Positions 24,189-32,144 of a stretch of 38,492 nt of DNA are shown one piece after another. The translations under genes and the position numbers were made by a program. This DNA comes from an uncultured Erysipelotrichaceae bacterium (GTDB taxonomy: Bacteria > Bacillota_I > Bacilli_A > Erysipelotrichales > Coprobacillaceae): contig UPXV01000027.1 in assembly GCA_900538465.1 (NCBI GenBank), positions 1 to 38,492 on the forward strand, read 5' to 3'. Each line of letters begins with the position of its first letter. Positions within the stretch are counted from its first letter, which is position 1. The notes under the pieces are model-generated. The model had not been told where the DNA came from and searched no databases. It was given only the letters and a program-made list of their open reading frames with translations.

Positions 24189-26111
24189 GTAATAATTATA
24201 ATCAAGAATTTTTTGAGAATAACTTATTTTTTGTTTAATGATAGTATTCATAGTTTGAAGATAATTCATATCTTCTTTTTGATTCAGCCAGGTTGCTTTT
24301 TGAGTTTTAGAATTATACATAACTTTATCTGTAATAAAACTTTTATTTTCAAAAATAACCAATGGATCACTATCTGATAAAAGGTCAGTACCCATTAATA
24401 AACGTGAATCATATTCTAAACCAAGTAAATTAGATAAAGTTGGTAAAATATCTAGACTACATCCTAATTTATCAATGATGATTGGTTTTTCCATAGACCC
24501 ACTCCAAATGATGAATTCATTTTTATAAAGTTCAAAATCCTCTTCAATTGTATGTCCAGCCAATTCATCATAATTTTTGCGAGGGAGTCCATAAGGATAA
24601 TGATCAGCACTCATCACAATAAGAGTTTTATCAGCAATTTTGGCTTCAGTTAATCTTGCAATGAGATACTCTAAAGCACGATCTAATTCTATTTGTGAGG
24701 CAAGATAACCTTTTGTTAAATCTGAATAATCTAAATGATCAACATATTTTTTATTCTTTGCAGCCATACTATTTCCTTCAAATGAATAGTTTGTGTGCCC
24801 ACTCACAGTCATATAATATGTATGAAAATGCTCTTCACGAATATAATCATCAACAGTTTTTTGCATCATTTCTAAATCAGATTCAGGCCACTGCTTTTTG
24901 AGGGTTAAGCCATGACCAACAGCTTTAAAATCATAACCAAGATTAGGATGAGATTGATCTCTACCATAATACGTATAAGAATGATCGTGATATGCTTTTG
25001 TTGTATAGCCTAGTTTTTGAAATTGCCTACCAAGAGTAAAAGGTAAATCGTTTTTTGATGATGCTTGAAAACTCCACGTTCCACTTTTAGGAATCAATCC
25101 TTGTAATGCCACATATTCACCATCACTCGTCGATACATGCCATAGAGGTGTATAAAATTGATTAAAAACAAATCCTTCATTTTTAAGCTTAAATAAAGTT
25201 GGGGTTAATTCTTTATCGATGGCATAAGGTGAAAAACCTTCACATGTTAATAAGATAACATTATAGCCTTTAAACATTCCAGTATATTGATTTTTTTGAG
25301 TAGGTTCTTTTTCTTGAAAGTATTGATGCATATTTTTGATTGTTTTATTTTGAGTGTTTGCTATGAGTTGGTTAAAATCAATGTCCATCGTTTGAGGATT
25401 ATAGACAATTTCTTTCTTTTCTTCTTCTGGCATTTGTGTTGTTTCTGTTTCAATATTATCATCTTTTCCAAATAAGAAGGATTGGATATCTAAGCGACAT
25501 GCACTCATAAGACCTAATTGATTAACTGTCAATTCATTCATAGTTTTTTCTTGGTAAATGTCAATAGGTTTATTTAGAGAATGTGTAGGGATATATAATA
25601 ATCCATATCCCAATAAAAAACTAATGATCATACAACAGAAATGAAACAATACTTTTTTTTCGTTCAATCGTTTTAAAATGATATATTTTCTTTCATAAAA
25701 AATATAAGATATAAATGGGAAAAAACAAAGAAGAATCCATAAACTATTATTTATGATTAAATTGGCAATGTCTTGCCAAAATTCTGCGACTTGTCCACCA
25801 TGACTGATTGAATAAACTGTCAAAAAGACTTTAAAAAAATCATAATAGAGAATTTGACTACAAAAATAAAGACAAACTATAAATAGAAAAACACCATAGA
25901 GAACTTTATTATATTTTTGGGTTAATAAACATGATAGGAAACTAAGTAAAAAAGCACTGTTTATACCAAAACATAGAACATAGATAAAAGACCATTGGAT
26001 ATTCTTAAAAACATTGATTCTTAGTAGTATTTCAAGAAATAAAATTGTAAGAATCATATAAAAATAAGAAGAATGTAAGATTTTTTTGATAAAAAGTTTT
26101 TTTTCTGCCAT
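24174..26111 (-). CDS. ltaS: LTA synthase family phosphoglycerol transferase
   Basis: A 645-residue protein. About five membrane helices fill the first 180 residues, then a linker and an extracellular sulfatase/alkaline-phosphatase-like domain. The catalytic set of LtaS can be matched: Glu about 291 (LLTCEGF), Thr nucleophile about 328 in STSDGEY, Arg about 384 (YYGRD), His about 439 (SGHTNYS) and Asp-His about 503-504 (SADHYPYG). LtaS moves glycerol phosphate from phosphatidylglycerol to build lipoteichoic acid; related enzymes decorate other polymers, so the exact acceptor is open. ATG 26111 is preferred, with AGGTGAT before it. The gene lies upstream of enolase on the same strand, separated by a strong terminator. 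Confidence 0.88.
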   Translation of the reverse strand: MAEKKLFIKKILHSSYFYMILTILFLEILLRINVFKNIQWSFIYVLCFGINSAFLLSFLSCLLTQKYNKVLYGVFLFIVCLYFCSQILYYDFFKVFLTVYSISHGGQVAEFWQDIANLIINNSLWILLCFFPFISYIFYERKYIILKRLNEKKVLFHFCCMIISFLLGYGLLYIPTHSLNKPIDIYQEKTMNELTVNQLGLMSACRLDIQSFLFGKDDNIETETTQMPEEEKKEIVYNPQTMDIDFNQLIANTQNKTIKNMHQYFQEKEPTQKNQYTGMFKGYNVILLTCEGFSPYAIDKELTPTLFKLKNEGFVFNQFYTPLWHVSTSDGEYVALQGLIPKSGTWSFQASSKNDLPFTLGRQFQKLGYTTKAYHDHSYTYYGRDQSHPNLGYDFKAVGHGLTLKKQWPESDLEMMQKTVDDYIREEHFHTYYMTVSGHTNYSFEGNSMAAKNKKYVDHLDYSDLTKGYLASQIELDRALEYLIARLTEAKIADKTLIVMSADHYPYGLPRKNYDELAGHTIEEDFELYKNEFIIWSGSMEKPIIIDKLGCSLDILPTLSNLLGLEYDSRLLMGTDLLSDSDPLVIFENKSFITDKVMYNSKTQKATWLNQKEDMNYLQTMNTIIKQKISYSQKILDYNYYKYIQ

Positions 26112-26141
26112 AGTCATCACCTATGTTTATCGTACCATTCC

Positions 26142-26172
26142 GTTTGTCGATAAACAATGAAAAATGATTATA
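26142..26172 (-). promoter_or_regulatory. LtaS-like gene promoter region with dyad
   Basis: On the - strand TATAAT (26172-26167) is followed by the near-perfect palindrome GTTTATCGACAAAC (26155-26142); GTTTATCG recurs at 26125-26132 on +. The -35 box is poor. An operator function is only suggested. Confidence 0.4.
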
Positions 26173-26182
26173 AAAAATATTT

Positions 26183-26211
26183 TATACAAAATATAAAGAA
26201 TATGGTATAAT
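26183..26211 (+). promoter_or_regulatory. Promoter of the small coiled-coil membrane protein
   Basis: TATACA (26183-26188), 17 bases, TATAAT (26206-26211). Confidence 0.6.
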
Positions 26212-26234
26212 AAATGAAGAAATGAGGGATGATT

Positions 26235-26465
26235 ATGATTTTTCTATATATTATTGGTGGCTTATTTTTTATCATTGCTGCTGTTTATTTGTTGGATAGA
26301 AGAGAGAAAATGACTAAGGAAATCAAAATGATCAAAGCGTATCGTAAAGATATTGATGATATGAATAATGAATTGGATGAATTACAAGCTCAGCTTGATG
26401 AAATCAATGAACCTCTTTCAAAATTAAATCAAATATCTCAAAAGATTTTGAGTTATATGAAATAG
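26235..26465 (+). CDS. Small membrane-anchored coiled-coil protein
   Basis: A 76-residue protein of unknown function. One N-terminal membrane helix (about residues 2-20, IFLYIIGGLFFIIAAVYLL) is followed by a charged helix with heptad-like Leu/Ile spacing (about 28-74, with LDELQAQLDEI). ATG 26235 has GAGGG 6 bases upstream; the in-frame ATG 26229 is too close. It has its own promoter and terminator, and diverges from the LtaS-like gene. The shape, not the sequence, resembles small FtsB/FtsL- or YtxH-like envelope proteins; no family is assigned. Confidence 0.72.
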   Translation: MIFLYIIGGLFFIIAAVYLLDRREKMTKEIKMIKAYRKDIDDMNNELDELQAQLDEINEPLSKLNQISQKILSYMK

Positions 26466-26484
26466 CCTAAAAGGCTATTTTTAT
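26460..26484 (+). terminator. Terminator after the small coiled-coil gene
   Basis: A perfect 9-bp stem (26460-26468 with 26472-26480), AAA loop and T-run. The TAG stop is in the left arm and the next gene starts 5-10 bases after it. Confidence 0.85.
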
Positions 26485-26488
26485 TACA

Positions 26489-27049
26489 ATGAATAAAAGA
26501 GAAAAACAATTACAGTCAGTGACTGTTATCCCAATTCAAAAACATCAATCAACAATAAACTTATCAGATTATCAAATGCAATGGAAAGAAGATTTTCAAA
26601 TTGAAAAACATCATTTAAAAGAAACTTTAAAAGAGAAAGCTTTGATGATTGAACATGTAGGTTCAACATCTGTAGAGGGATTATGTGCCAAGCCTATTAT
26701 AGATATTCTTTTAATTGTTGAAGATTCATCAAAGGAAGAGGACTATTTGAGTGAACTTGAAGAGGCTGGATATTGGTTGAAAATTAGAGAACCAGATTGG
26801 TATCAACATCGTATGTTCAAAGGACCTCGCTGTGATATCAATTTGCATGTTTTTAGTCAAGGATGCAAGGAAGCAAAACGGATGTTAATGTTTCGTGATT
26901 GGTTACGTCAACATCCTGAGGATAGAGATTTATATGCTCATAAAAAGAAAGAATTATCTTTGAAAGTATGGGAATATATTCAAGATTATGCTGATGCGAA
27001 AAGTGAAGTTGTGCGTGAAATTATGGAAAGAGCAGAAGGTTTTATTTAA
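26489..27049 (+). CDS. GrpB family protein (nucleotidyltransferase fold)
   Basis: A 186-residue protein of the GrpB/UPF0157 family. The family core is seen as WKEDFQIEK..., then MIEHVGSTSVEGLCAKPIIDILLIV (about residues 53-77), where GSTS and the D-I-L strand correspond to a nucleotidyltransferase fold, and HRMFKGPRCDINLHVFSQG. The function is not established; some homologues are fused to CoA-synthesis enzymes. The start at 26489 directly follows the preceding terminator and has no Shine-Dalgarno sequence (TTTATTACA before ATG). An internal start is possible, but the upstream frame reads naturally. Confidence 0.85.
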   Translation: MNKREKQLQSVTVIPIQKHQSTINLSDYQMQWKEDFQIEKHHLKETLKEKALMIEHVGSTSVEGLCAKPIIDILLIVEDSSKEEDYLSELEEAGYWLKIREPDWYQHRMFKGPRCDINLHVFSQGCKEAKRMLMFRDWLRQHPEDRDLYAHKKKELSLKVWEYIQDYADAKSEVVREIMERAEGFI

Positions 27050-27096
27050 AGGAATATCGATTTTATGATGAAAAATCATAAAAAATAAAATTAGTA

Positions 27097-27124
27097 TTGA
27101 CAATTCATAACAAATGGTTATAAT
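27097..27124 (+). promoter_or_regulatory. Promoter of the T-box operon
   Basis: Exact TTGACA (27097-27102) and TATAAT (27119-27124) with 16 bases between. It is one of the strongest promoters in the window. Confidence 0.85.
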
Positions 27125-27130
27125 ACTAGA

Positions 27131-27368
27131 CATATCAATAAACTCAATGAAAAAGAGAGTAGTTTAAATAAGTATCAAGCGAGCTAACGTTGGTGTGAGG
27201 TTAGTATACAAGTTTAAATGAACCGCACTTTGGAGAGCAATATCTGAAATCAGTAGGATATTGAGTCAGTCTGCTTTAAAGACAAGAGGGGATATATCTT
27301 TGATATATCAACAAGAGTGGTACCGCGGATTCTTTCGTCTCTTAGTTTTATACTAAGAGGCGTTTTTT
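27131..27368 (+). ncRNA. T-box leader (tRNA-sensing riboswitch), likely arginine
   Basis: Stem I carries the AGTA (27158-27161)/GAA (27220-27222) specifier-loop motif, the AGCGAG bulge (27178-27183) and the GGTGTGAG distal loop (27192-27199). Stem II pairs 27238-27244 with 27257-27263, and stem III 27291-27298 with 27302-27309. The T-box AGAGTGGTACCGCGG is at 27314-27328 with bulge TGGT, so the tRNA would end ACCA. The terminator pairs 27336-27345 with 27353-27362, followed by six T. After GAA the loop reads CCGCA. The codon followed by a purine is CGC (27224-27226, Arg); CCG or AAC are alternatives. Uncharged tRNA should allow read-through into the transporter operon. Confidence 0.93.
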
Positions 27369-27490
27369 ATTGAAGAAAAGGGGATGAGTTTTGTGAACTG
27401 GGTGAATTTATTGCGGTGAGTGTCTCATACACTTATAGTTATAAAAAAAGAAAACATAAAACAAAAAAGATGAAAGAAGAGGGAAAAAAG

Positions 27491-28288
27491 ATGAAAAAAT
27501 TAGTAAAAGGTTTATTAGTTGCCGCTATGGCATTAACAATGACAGCTTGTGGAGGAAATGATGATAAAAAAGCAGATAATTCTGCAAATGAATCAAAAGA
27601 TAAAGAAACTGTGACTTTAACGGTTGGAGTTTCACCTGACTATGCTCCATATGAATCATTAGATACCGATGGAACAATTGTTGGATTTGATGCAGATATG
27701 GTGAAATTATTTGAAGGATATTTAACTGAAAGTGAAGGAAAAACATATAAATTAGAATTCAAACAAATGGATTTTGATAATATTGTTACACAACTTCAAG
27801 GAAGTCAAATTGATTTAGGAATTTCTGGATTTACTTATGATGAAGAAAGAGTTGTAGAATGGTCTAATCCTTATACTGCAACTGCTCAAGTTGCTGTTTT
27901 ACCAAAAGATAGCAAAATTGCTTCTGCAAAAGATTTAGAAGGTAAAAAAATTGCTGCTCAAACTGGAGCAACTGGTGAAAATGCTGCAAAAGCAATTAAA
28001 AATGCAAATGTTGTTGGAATGAAAAATGTTCAAGATATTTTTAATGGATTAGCTGCTAATCAATATGATGCTGCTATTGTTGATTTAGCTGTTGCTAAAA
28101 ATTATGTAAATAGTGGAAACTTTAAAATGTTAGATGGTTCTTTATTAGATGAAAAGAATTATATTATTGCTAAAAAAGGAAATAAAGAAGTCATTGAAAA
28201 AATTAACAAATGTATCGATAAATTCTTAAATTCAGAAGATTACAATAAATTATGTGATCAATATGGTTTAAAGAAATTAGAAAAATAA
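27491..28288 (+). CDS. Amino-acid ABC transporter substrate-binding lipoprotein
   Basis: A 265-residue binding protein of the polar amino acid family (SBP_bac_3). A lipoprotein signal peptide ends at MTAC (Cys about 19), then a charged linker. The mature part begins TLTVGVSPDYAPYES and has GFDADMVKLFEGYL, QMDFDNIVTQLQGSQIDLGISGFT and AAQTGATGE, all typical. ATG 27491 has GAGGG 7 bases upstream; longer in-frame starts back to 27416 are not preceded by a site and would spoil the signal peptide. First structural gene of the T-box operon, followed by permease and ATPase. The ligand is inferred to be arginine or a related basic amino acid from the leader, not from binding residues. Confidence 0.93.
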   Translation: MKKLVKGLLVAAMALTMTACGGNDDKKADNSANESKDKETVTLTVGVSPDYAPYESLDTDGTIVGFDADMVKLFEGYLTESEGKTYKLEFKQMDFDNIVTQLQGSQIDLGISGFTYDEERVVEWSNPYTATAQVAVLPKDSKIASAKDLEGKKIAAQTGATGENAAKAIKNANVVGMKNVQDIFNGLAANQYDAAIVDLAVAKNYVNSGNFKMLDGSLLDEKNYIIAKKGNKEVIEKINKCIDKFLNSEDYNKLCDQYGLKKLEK

Positions 28289-28307
28289 GAAAGAAGGTAG
28301 GGATGGT

Positions 28308-28991
28308 ATGTTTACAGCATTTGATAAAGTGTTTACTCCAGAAAATATATTATATTTAGCCAAAGGGGCATTGATATCACTTTTGATAGCTGCTGTATCC
28401 CTTGTTCTTGGATTGATTTTAGGTATTTTAGGATCAACTGCCAAACGTTCTAAATATCGTATTTTTAGAATCATTGGTAATGTCTATGTAGAAGTGATTC
28501 GTGGAACGCCAATGTTATTACAAATTTTATTATTGTTTTCTGTTGTTCCATCATTGTATACGGCTTTGACTGGGGATGTTTTAAGAATAAATACTTATGT
28601 TATTGGTGCCATAGCAATGAGTATTAACAGTGGTGCTTATTCTACAGAGTTAATTAGAAGTGGTATTAATGGTGTTGATAAGGGACAATGGGAAGCGTGT
28701 GAAACATTAGGGTTAAGTCATTGGCAAACAATGAAGATGGTTGTTTTGCCACAGGCTTTTAAGATTATTATTCCACCCGTTATTAGTGAATTTATTACAT
28801 TGATTAAAGATTCTTCTTTGATTAGTTGTATTGGGGCTGTTGAATTGTTAAAAGGAGCACAAGTTATTGGAGCAAAATATTTTGATGTTATGTCTCCATA
28901 TTGTGTTGCTGCAATCTTTTATTTGATTATGACATTAAGTGTTTCTTATTTAGGAAGATATATAGAAAGGAAGTTGGCTGCCAGTGATTAA
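28308..28991 (+). CDS. Amino-acid ABC transporter permease
   Basis: A 227-residue HisM/GlnP-type permease with about five membrane helices. It has VEVIRGTPMLLQ near residue 62 and the ATPase-contact EAA loop ACETLGLSHWQTMKMVVLPQA around 129-149, followed by KDSSLISCIG. It forms a homodimer or pairs with itself, as only one permease gene is present. AAGGTAGGG lies upstream of the ATG; the gene begins 19 bases after the binding-protein gene and overlaps the ATPase start by 8 bases. Confidence 0.95.
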   Translation: MFTAFDKVFTPENILYLAKGALISLLIAAVSLVLGLILGILGSTAKRSKYRIFRIIGNVYVEVIRGTPMLLQILLLFSVVPSLYTALTGDVLRINTYVIGAIAMSINSGAYSTELIRSGINGVDKGQWEACETLGLSHWQTMKMVVLPQAFKIIIPPVISEFITLIKDSSLISCIGAVELLKGAQVIGAKYFDVMSPYCVAAIFYLIMTLSVSYLGRYIERKLAASD

Positions 28992-29712
28992 ATTAGAACA
29001 TATTACAAAGAACTTTAAAAATTTAAAAGCTGTAGACGATGTTTCTTTGGAAATAAAAAAAGGTGAAATTGTTTGTTTGATTGGGCCATCTGGTTCAGGG
29101 AAGAGTACAGTTTTAAGATGTATTAATGGCCTTGAAGTTCCAGAATCAGGAGACGTTTATATTTATGATCAAAAATTAGATTTAAATGGTGAGGATAAAG
29201 GTCGCCAATTAAGAAATAAAATGGGGTTTGTTTTTCAACATTTCAATTTATTTCCAAATATGACAGTTTTAGAAAATTTAACTTTAGCACCTATTCAAGT
29301 GATGAAAAAATCAAAAGATGAAGCTGAAGAAATTGCTTGTCAATATTTAAAACGTGTTGGTTTACTAGATAAAAAGGATGAATATCCTAATAAATTGTCT
29401 GGTGGACAAAAACAACGTGTTGCGATTGCAAGAAGTTTATGTATGAATCCTGAAATTATGTTATTTGATGAACCAACAAGTGCCTTGGATCCTGAAATGG
29501 TTATTGAAGTTTTGGAAGTTATGCAAGAATTAGCACAAGAAGGAATGACAATGGTTGTTGTAACTCATGAAATGGGATTTGCAAGAACTGTTGCAGATCG
29601 TGTCATCTTCTTAGAGGATGGTAAAATTATAGAGGAAAACAAAGCTGAAGACTTTTTCTCTCAACCAAAAACACAAAGAGCACAAGACTTCTTGAAAAAG
29701 GTTATGCATTAA
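28984..29712 (+). CDS. Amino-acid ABC transporter ATP-binding protein
   Basis: A 242-residue ATPase of the GlnQ/ArtP type. Walker A GPSGSGKST (about 32-40), Q-loop FVFQHFNLF, signature LSGGQKQR (about 139-146), Walker B IMLFDEPTSALD and H-loop VVTHEMGFA are all intact. The start is GTG 28984, inside the end of the permease gene; the first conserved strand (IKLEHITKNF) leaves no later choice. Energises uptake with the two preceding gene products. Its stop codon overlaps the ATG of the aminotransferase (TAATG). Confidence 0.96.
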   Translation: MIKLEHITKNFKNLKAVDDVSLEIKKGEIVCLIGPSGSGKSTVLRCINGLEVPESGDVYIYDQKLDLNGEDKGRQLRNKMGFVFQHFNLFPNMTVLENLTLAPIQVMKKSKDEAEEIACQYLKRVGLLDKKDEYPNKLSGGQKQRVAIARSLCMNPEIMLFDEPTSALDPEMVIEVLEVMQELAQEGMTMVVVTHEMGFARTVADRVIFLEDGKIIEENKAEDFFSQPKTQRAQDFLKKVMH

Positions 29713-30830
29713 TGAAAATAGAGGAATTTGAAGTAGAAACTTGGATGACAGATCATGAAACTCATTGTCAATATAATTTGACTGAGACATGTGTGTCATC
29801 CTTATCTTTAAATGATCTTCAGCAATATGTTGAAGAAGATATTGCTTCTTCAATTATGTCAATGACTATGGATTATGGTCCTATAGTTGGCTCAATACGT
29901 TTAAAACAAGCTATCTTATCATTATATCAAACTGGGAATGAGGATAATATAACAATTGCCCATGGAGCTATTAATGCAAATGAATTGGTAATGATTTCTT
30001 TGCTAGAACCAGGAGATCATATTATCAGTTTATTCCCATCATATCAACAAATGTATGATTTTCCAAAGTCTTTGGGTTGTGATGTCACATTGATTCATTT
30101 ATCTGAGGAAAAAGATTGGATGCCATCACTTGAAGATTTTAAAAAGGCTATGAAACCTCATACTAAAATGATATGTTTAAATTCACCAAATAATCCTACA
30201 GGTACAACTTTGCCTTTGGATTTTATGAAAGAATTAATTGAATTAGCAAAAGAAAATAATTGTTATATTTTATGTGATGAAATTTATCGTGGTGTCAATA
30301 CGAAAACGCAACAATTGTCACCTTCATTTAGTGATTATTATGAAAAAGCGATTGTAACACAAAGTTTATCTAAAGTCTTTTCATTTGCTGGTTTAAGATT
30401 GGGTTGGATCAAAGGACCAAAAGATGTCATTGATTTGATTAATTATCGTCGTGATTATCATATCATTAGCAGTGGACCATTAGATGATTATTTGGCTTGC
30501 CTGGTTTTAGAAAATAAGGATAAAATATTAAAAAGAAGTTTAACTATTTGTCAACAAATAAAACAGATTTTAAAAGAATGGCTAGATAGTGAACCACATG
30601 TATCATGTGTGATTCCTGATGAAGGAACTGTTTGTTTCTTAAAATATGATATTGACATGCCATCTGTTGAATTTTGTGAAAAACTTCAAAATGAAACAGG
30701 AATATTCTTTGTCCCCGGATCAACTTTTGGGGTAGAAAATCATTTGCGTTTTGGATTTACTCATGAAGAAAAAGAAGTGAGAGAGGGATTGGCACTATTT
30801 TCCAAATGGTTGCGTCAATTTGATAAATAA
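29712..30830 (+). CDS. PLP-dependent aminotransferase (class I/II fold)
   Basis: A 372-residue fold-type I enzyme. PLP sites are clear: NSPNNPTG (157-164), D189 and Y192 in CDEIYRG, the Schiff-base Lys221 in SLSKVFSFAGLRLGW, and a C-terminal substrate-carboxylate Arg in LRFGFTHEE. The N-terminal part (ETWMTDHE..YNLTETCVSSL) is unlike aspartate aminotransferase and recalls the capreomycidine-synthase-like group that handles arginine derivatives; this is an impression, not a search result. Translation is coupled to the ABC ATPase (TAATG), so its substrate is most likely what the transporter brings in. With the T-box reading probably Arg, an arginine or arginine-derived amino acid is proposed. 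Confidence 0.88.
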   Translation: MKIEEFEVETWMTDHETHCQYNLTETCVSSLSLNDLQQYVEEDIASSIMSMTMDYGPIVGSIRLKQAILSLYQTGNEDNITIAHGAINANELVMISLLEPGDHIISLFPSYQQMYDFPKSLGCDVTLIHLSEEKDWMPSLEDFKKAMKPHTKMICLNSPNNPTGTTLPLDFMKELIELAKENNCYILCDEIYRGVNTKTQQLSPSFSDYYEKAIVTQSLSKVFSFAGLRLGWIKGPKDVIDLINYRRDYHIISSGPLDDYLACLVLENKDKILKRSLTICQQIKQILKEWLDSEPHVSCVIPDEGTVCFLKYDIDMPSVEFCEKLQNETGIFFVPGSTFGVENHLRFGFTHEEKEVREGLALFSKWLRQFDK

Positions 30831-30860
30831 CATTCTCCATTTTTATGGAGATGTTTTTTT
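30830..30860 (+). terminator. Terminator of the T-box operon
   Basis: A stem of about 10 bp with one bulged T (30830-30840 with 30845-30854), short T loop, then eight T. Confidence 0.85.
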
Positions 30861-30995
30861 GCATAAATATTTGCTTATTGAAAATAAAATAAAGATATGA
30901 TAAAATATTTTTAGAAATTGTTCTAGAAAAAAAGAAAAATGACTAAAAAAACTTGTATATAGTAGTAGAGGGTTATTTTGAAAAGGAGGACATTT

Positions 30996-31958
30996 ATGGA
31001 TACGAAATCTTCTACTGAATTAGACATTGTTGAAAAATATGGTTATGATTATTTTTTTCATTATTTGCTTATCTATTATGATGAACTAAGACTTTTTCTT
31101 TGCAGGTATTTATCAAAAGATGATTCTATTGCATCAACAATTGTCATAAATAGCGAGTCATTTAAAGGCTCTTATGAGGGTAAAAAGCTAATTATGGATG
31201 TTATTGTGGAAGATGATAAAGGGAGATATTATGATTTTGAAATGCATAATTATGATATTGAACTTGAAGATCAAATTCGCTTTTTGCGTTATGGAGAAAG
31301 ATTGATTGATCGGCAAGAAAAACGTGGTATTGATTATGTTATGATAAGACCGGTTTATCAAATGATTATTTACACAGGAAAACCATTGGCTCAATATCAA
31401 CATTTTATGCATTATATTCAAAAAGGTGATATTGAAAGATGTTTATACTATCAAGGTGAATTGATTAAAACAGTTTTGTTACAATTACAATTATTAAAGG
31501 AGGAATATGATATGCAAGAACAGTTAGGGACAATGCAACAATTATGTTATTTATTTATGTATAACAAACCACATCCTTTTAGTGAATTATGTGAACTTGT
31601 TAAAGGAGTAGTTGCGATGCATGATAAATTTATGAACAGTGATGAATTTCTTAAAGCTTATGATATTGAAAGTGAAAGATTATTAATAAGAAGTAAGATG
31701 CATAGAAATCGTGAAGAAGGACGTGAAGAAGGACTTATCGAAGGACGCGAGGAAGGTTTGGTTGAAGGACGCATTGAAGGACGTATAGATGCTTTAAAAG
31801 ATAAAGCGATGTTGTTAGTAGAAAGGAAATATCATAGAAGTAGTGAGTGGCTTAAACAATGTACATCACAACAGATTGAATATTTCTATGAATTGTTTGT
31901 TCAAGATATAAGTTATGAAGAGTTAAAGGATGCTATTTTATCTTTTGAAAATAAGTAA
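30996..31958 (+). CDS. Rpn/YhgA-like PD-(D/E)XK nuclease family protein
   Basis: A 320-residue member of the recombination-promoting nuclease / putative transposase group. The catalytic core is D68 in MDVIVEDDKGRYYDFEMH with E82; the usual EMQ is EMH here. Residues about 85-215 contain the conserved RYGERLIDR and IYTGKP segments. The C-terminus has a repeated EGREEGL/IEGR stretch (about 233-258) predicted to be helical, then a 60-residue tail. Rpn proteins cut DNA and promote recA-independent recombination, and occur in many, often decayed, copies. ATG 30996 has AAAGGAGG 6 bases upstream. A degenerate copy of its 3' part follows directly. Confidence 0.88.
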   Translation: MDTKSSTELDIVEKYGYDYFFHYLLIYYDELRLFLCRYLSKDDSIASTIVINSESFKGSYEGKKLIMDVIVEDDKGRYYDFEMHNYDIELEDQIRFLRYGERLIDRQEKRGIDYVMIRPVYQMIIYTGKPLAQYQHFMHYIQKGDIERCLYYQGELIKTVLLQLQLLKEEYDMQEQLGTMQQLCYLFMYNKPHPFSELCELVKGVVAMHDKFMNSDEFLKAYDIESERLLIRSKMHRNREEGREEGLIEGREEGLVEGRIEGRIDALKDKAMLLVERKYHRSSEWLKQCTSQQIEYFYELFVQDISYEELKDAILSFENK

Positions 31959-31960
31959 AG

Positions 31961-32128
31961 GTTTTTGAATTTATGGTTGATGATGAAATTTACAAAGTTT
32001 AAGATATTGAAAATGAAAGATTATTAATAAGAAGTAAAATGAAGAGATGTCATGAGGAAGGCTGGATTGAAGGTTGCAAAGAGAATGTGGTTTCATTTGA
32101 AACGACGTTTAAAAAGTTTTTCTATTGA
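31961..32128 (+). pseudogene. Decayed C-terminal fragment of a second Rpn-family gene
   Basis: Read in one frame (for example from 31973) this stretch gives FMVDDEIYKV-stop-DIENERLLIRSKMKR followed by HEEGWIEG, matching FMNSDEFLKAYDIESERLLIRSKMHR of the intact gene just upstream. At DNA level 32003-32041 equals 31662-31700 in 37 of 39 positions. An in-frame TAA (32000-32002) and loss of everything before and after show it is a fossil. No ribosome site precedes it. Confidence 0.85.
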
Positions 32129-32144
32129 TTAAAATTTAAATGAG

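Noticed and set aside
26142..26155. Possible LexA/SOS box before the LtaS-like gene
   Set aside because: The palindrome GTTTATCGACAAAC does not match the Firmicute CGAAC-N4-GTTCG consensus.
27061..27083. Hairpin after the GrpB gene considered as a terminator
   Set aside because: A 9-bp AT-only stem followed by A-rich sequence and no T-run; termination on + is not supported.
31700..31800. Repeated GAAGGACG-like units considered as a CRISPR or mobile-element repeat
   Set aside because: The units are in frame, irregular and encode the Glu-Gly-Arg repeats of the Rpn protein; there are no spacers of even length.
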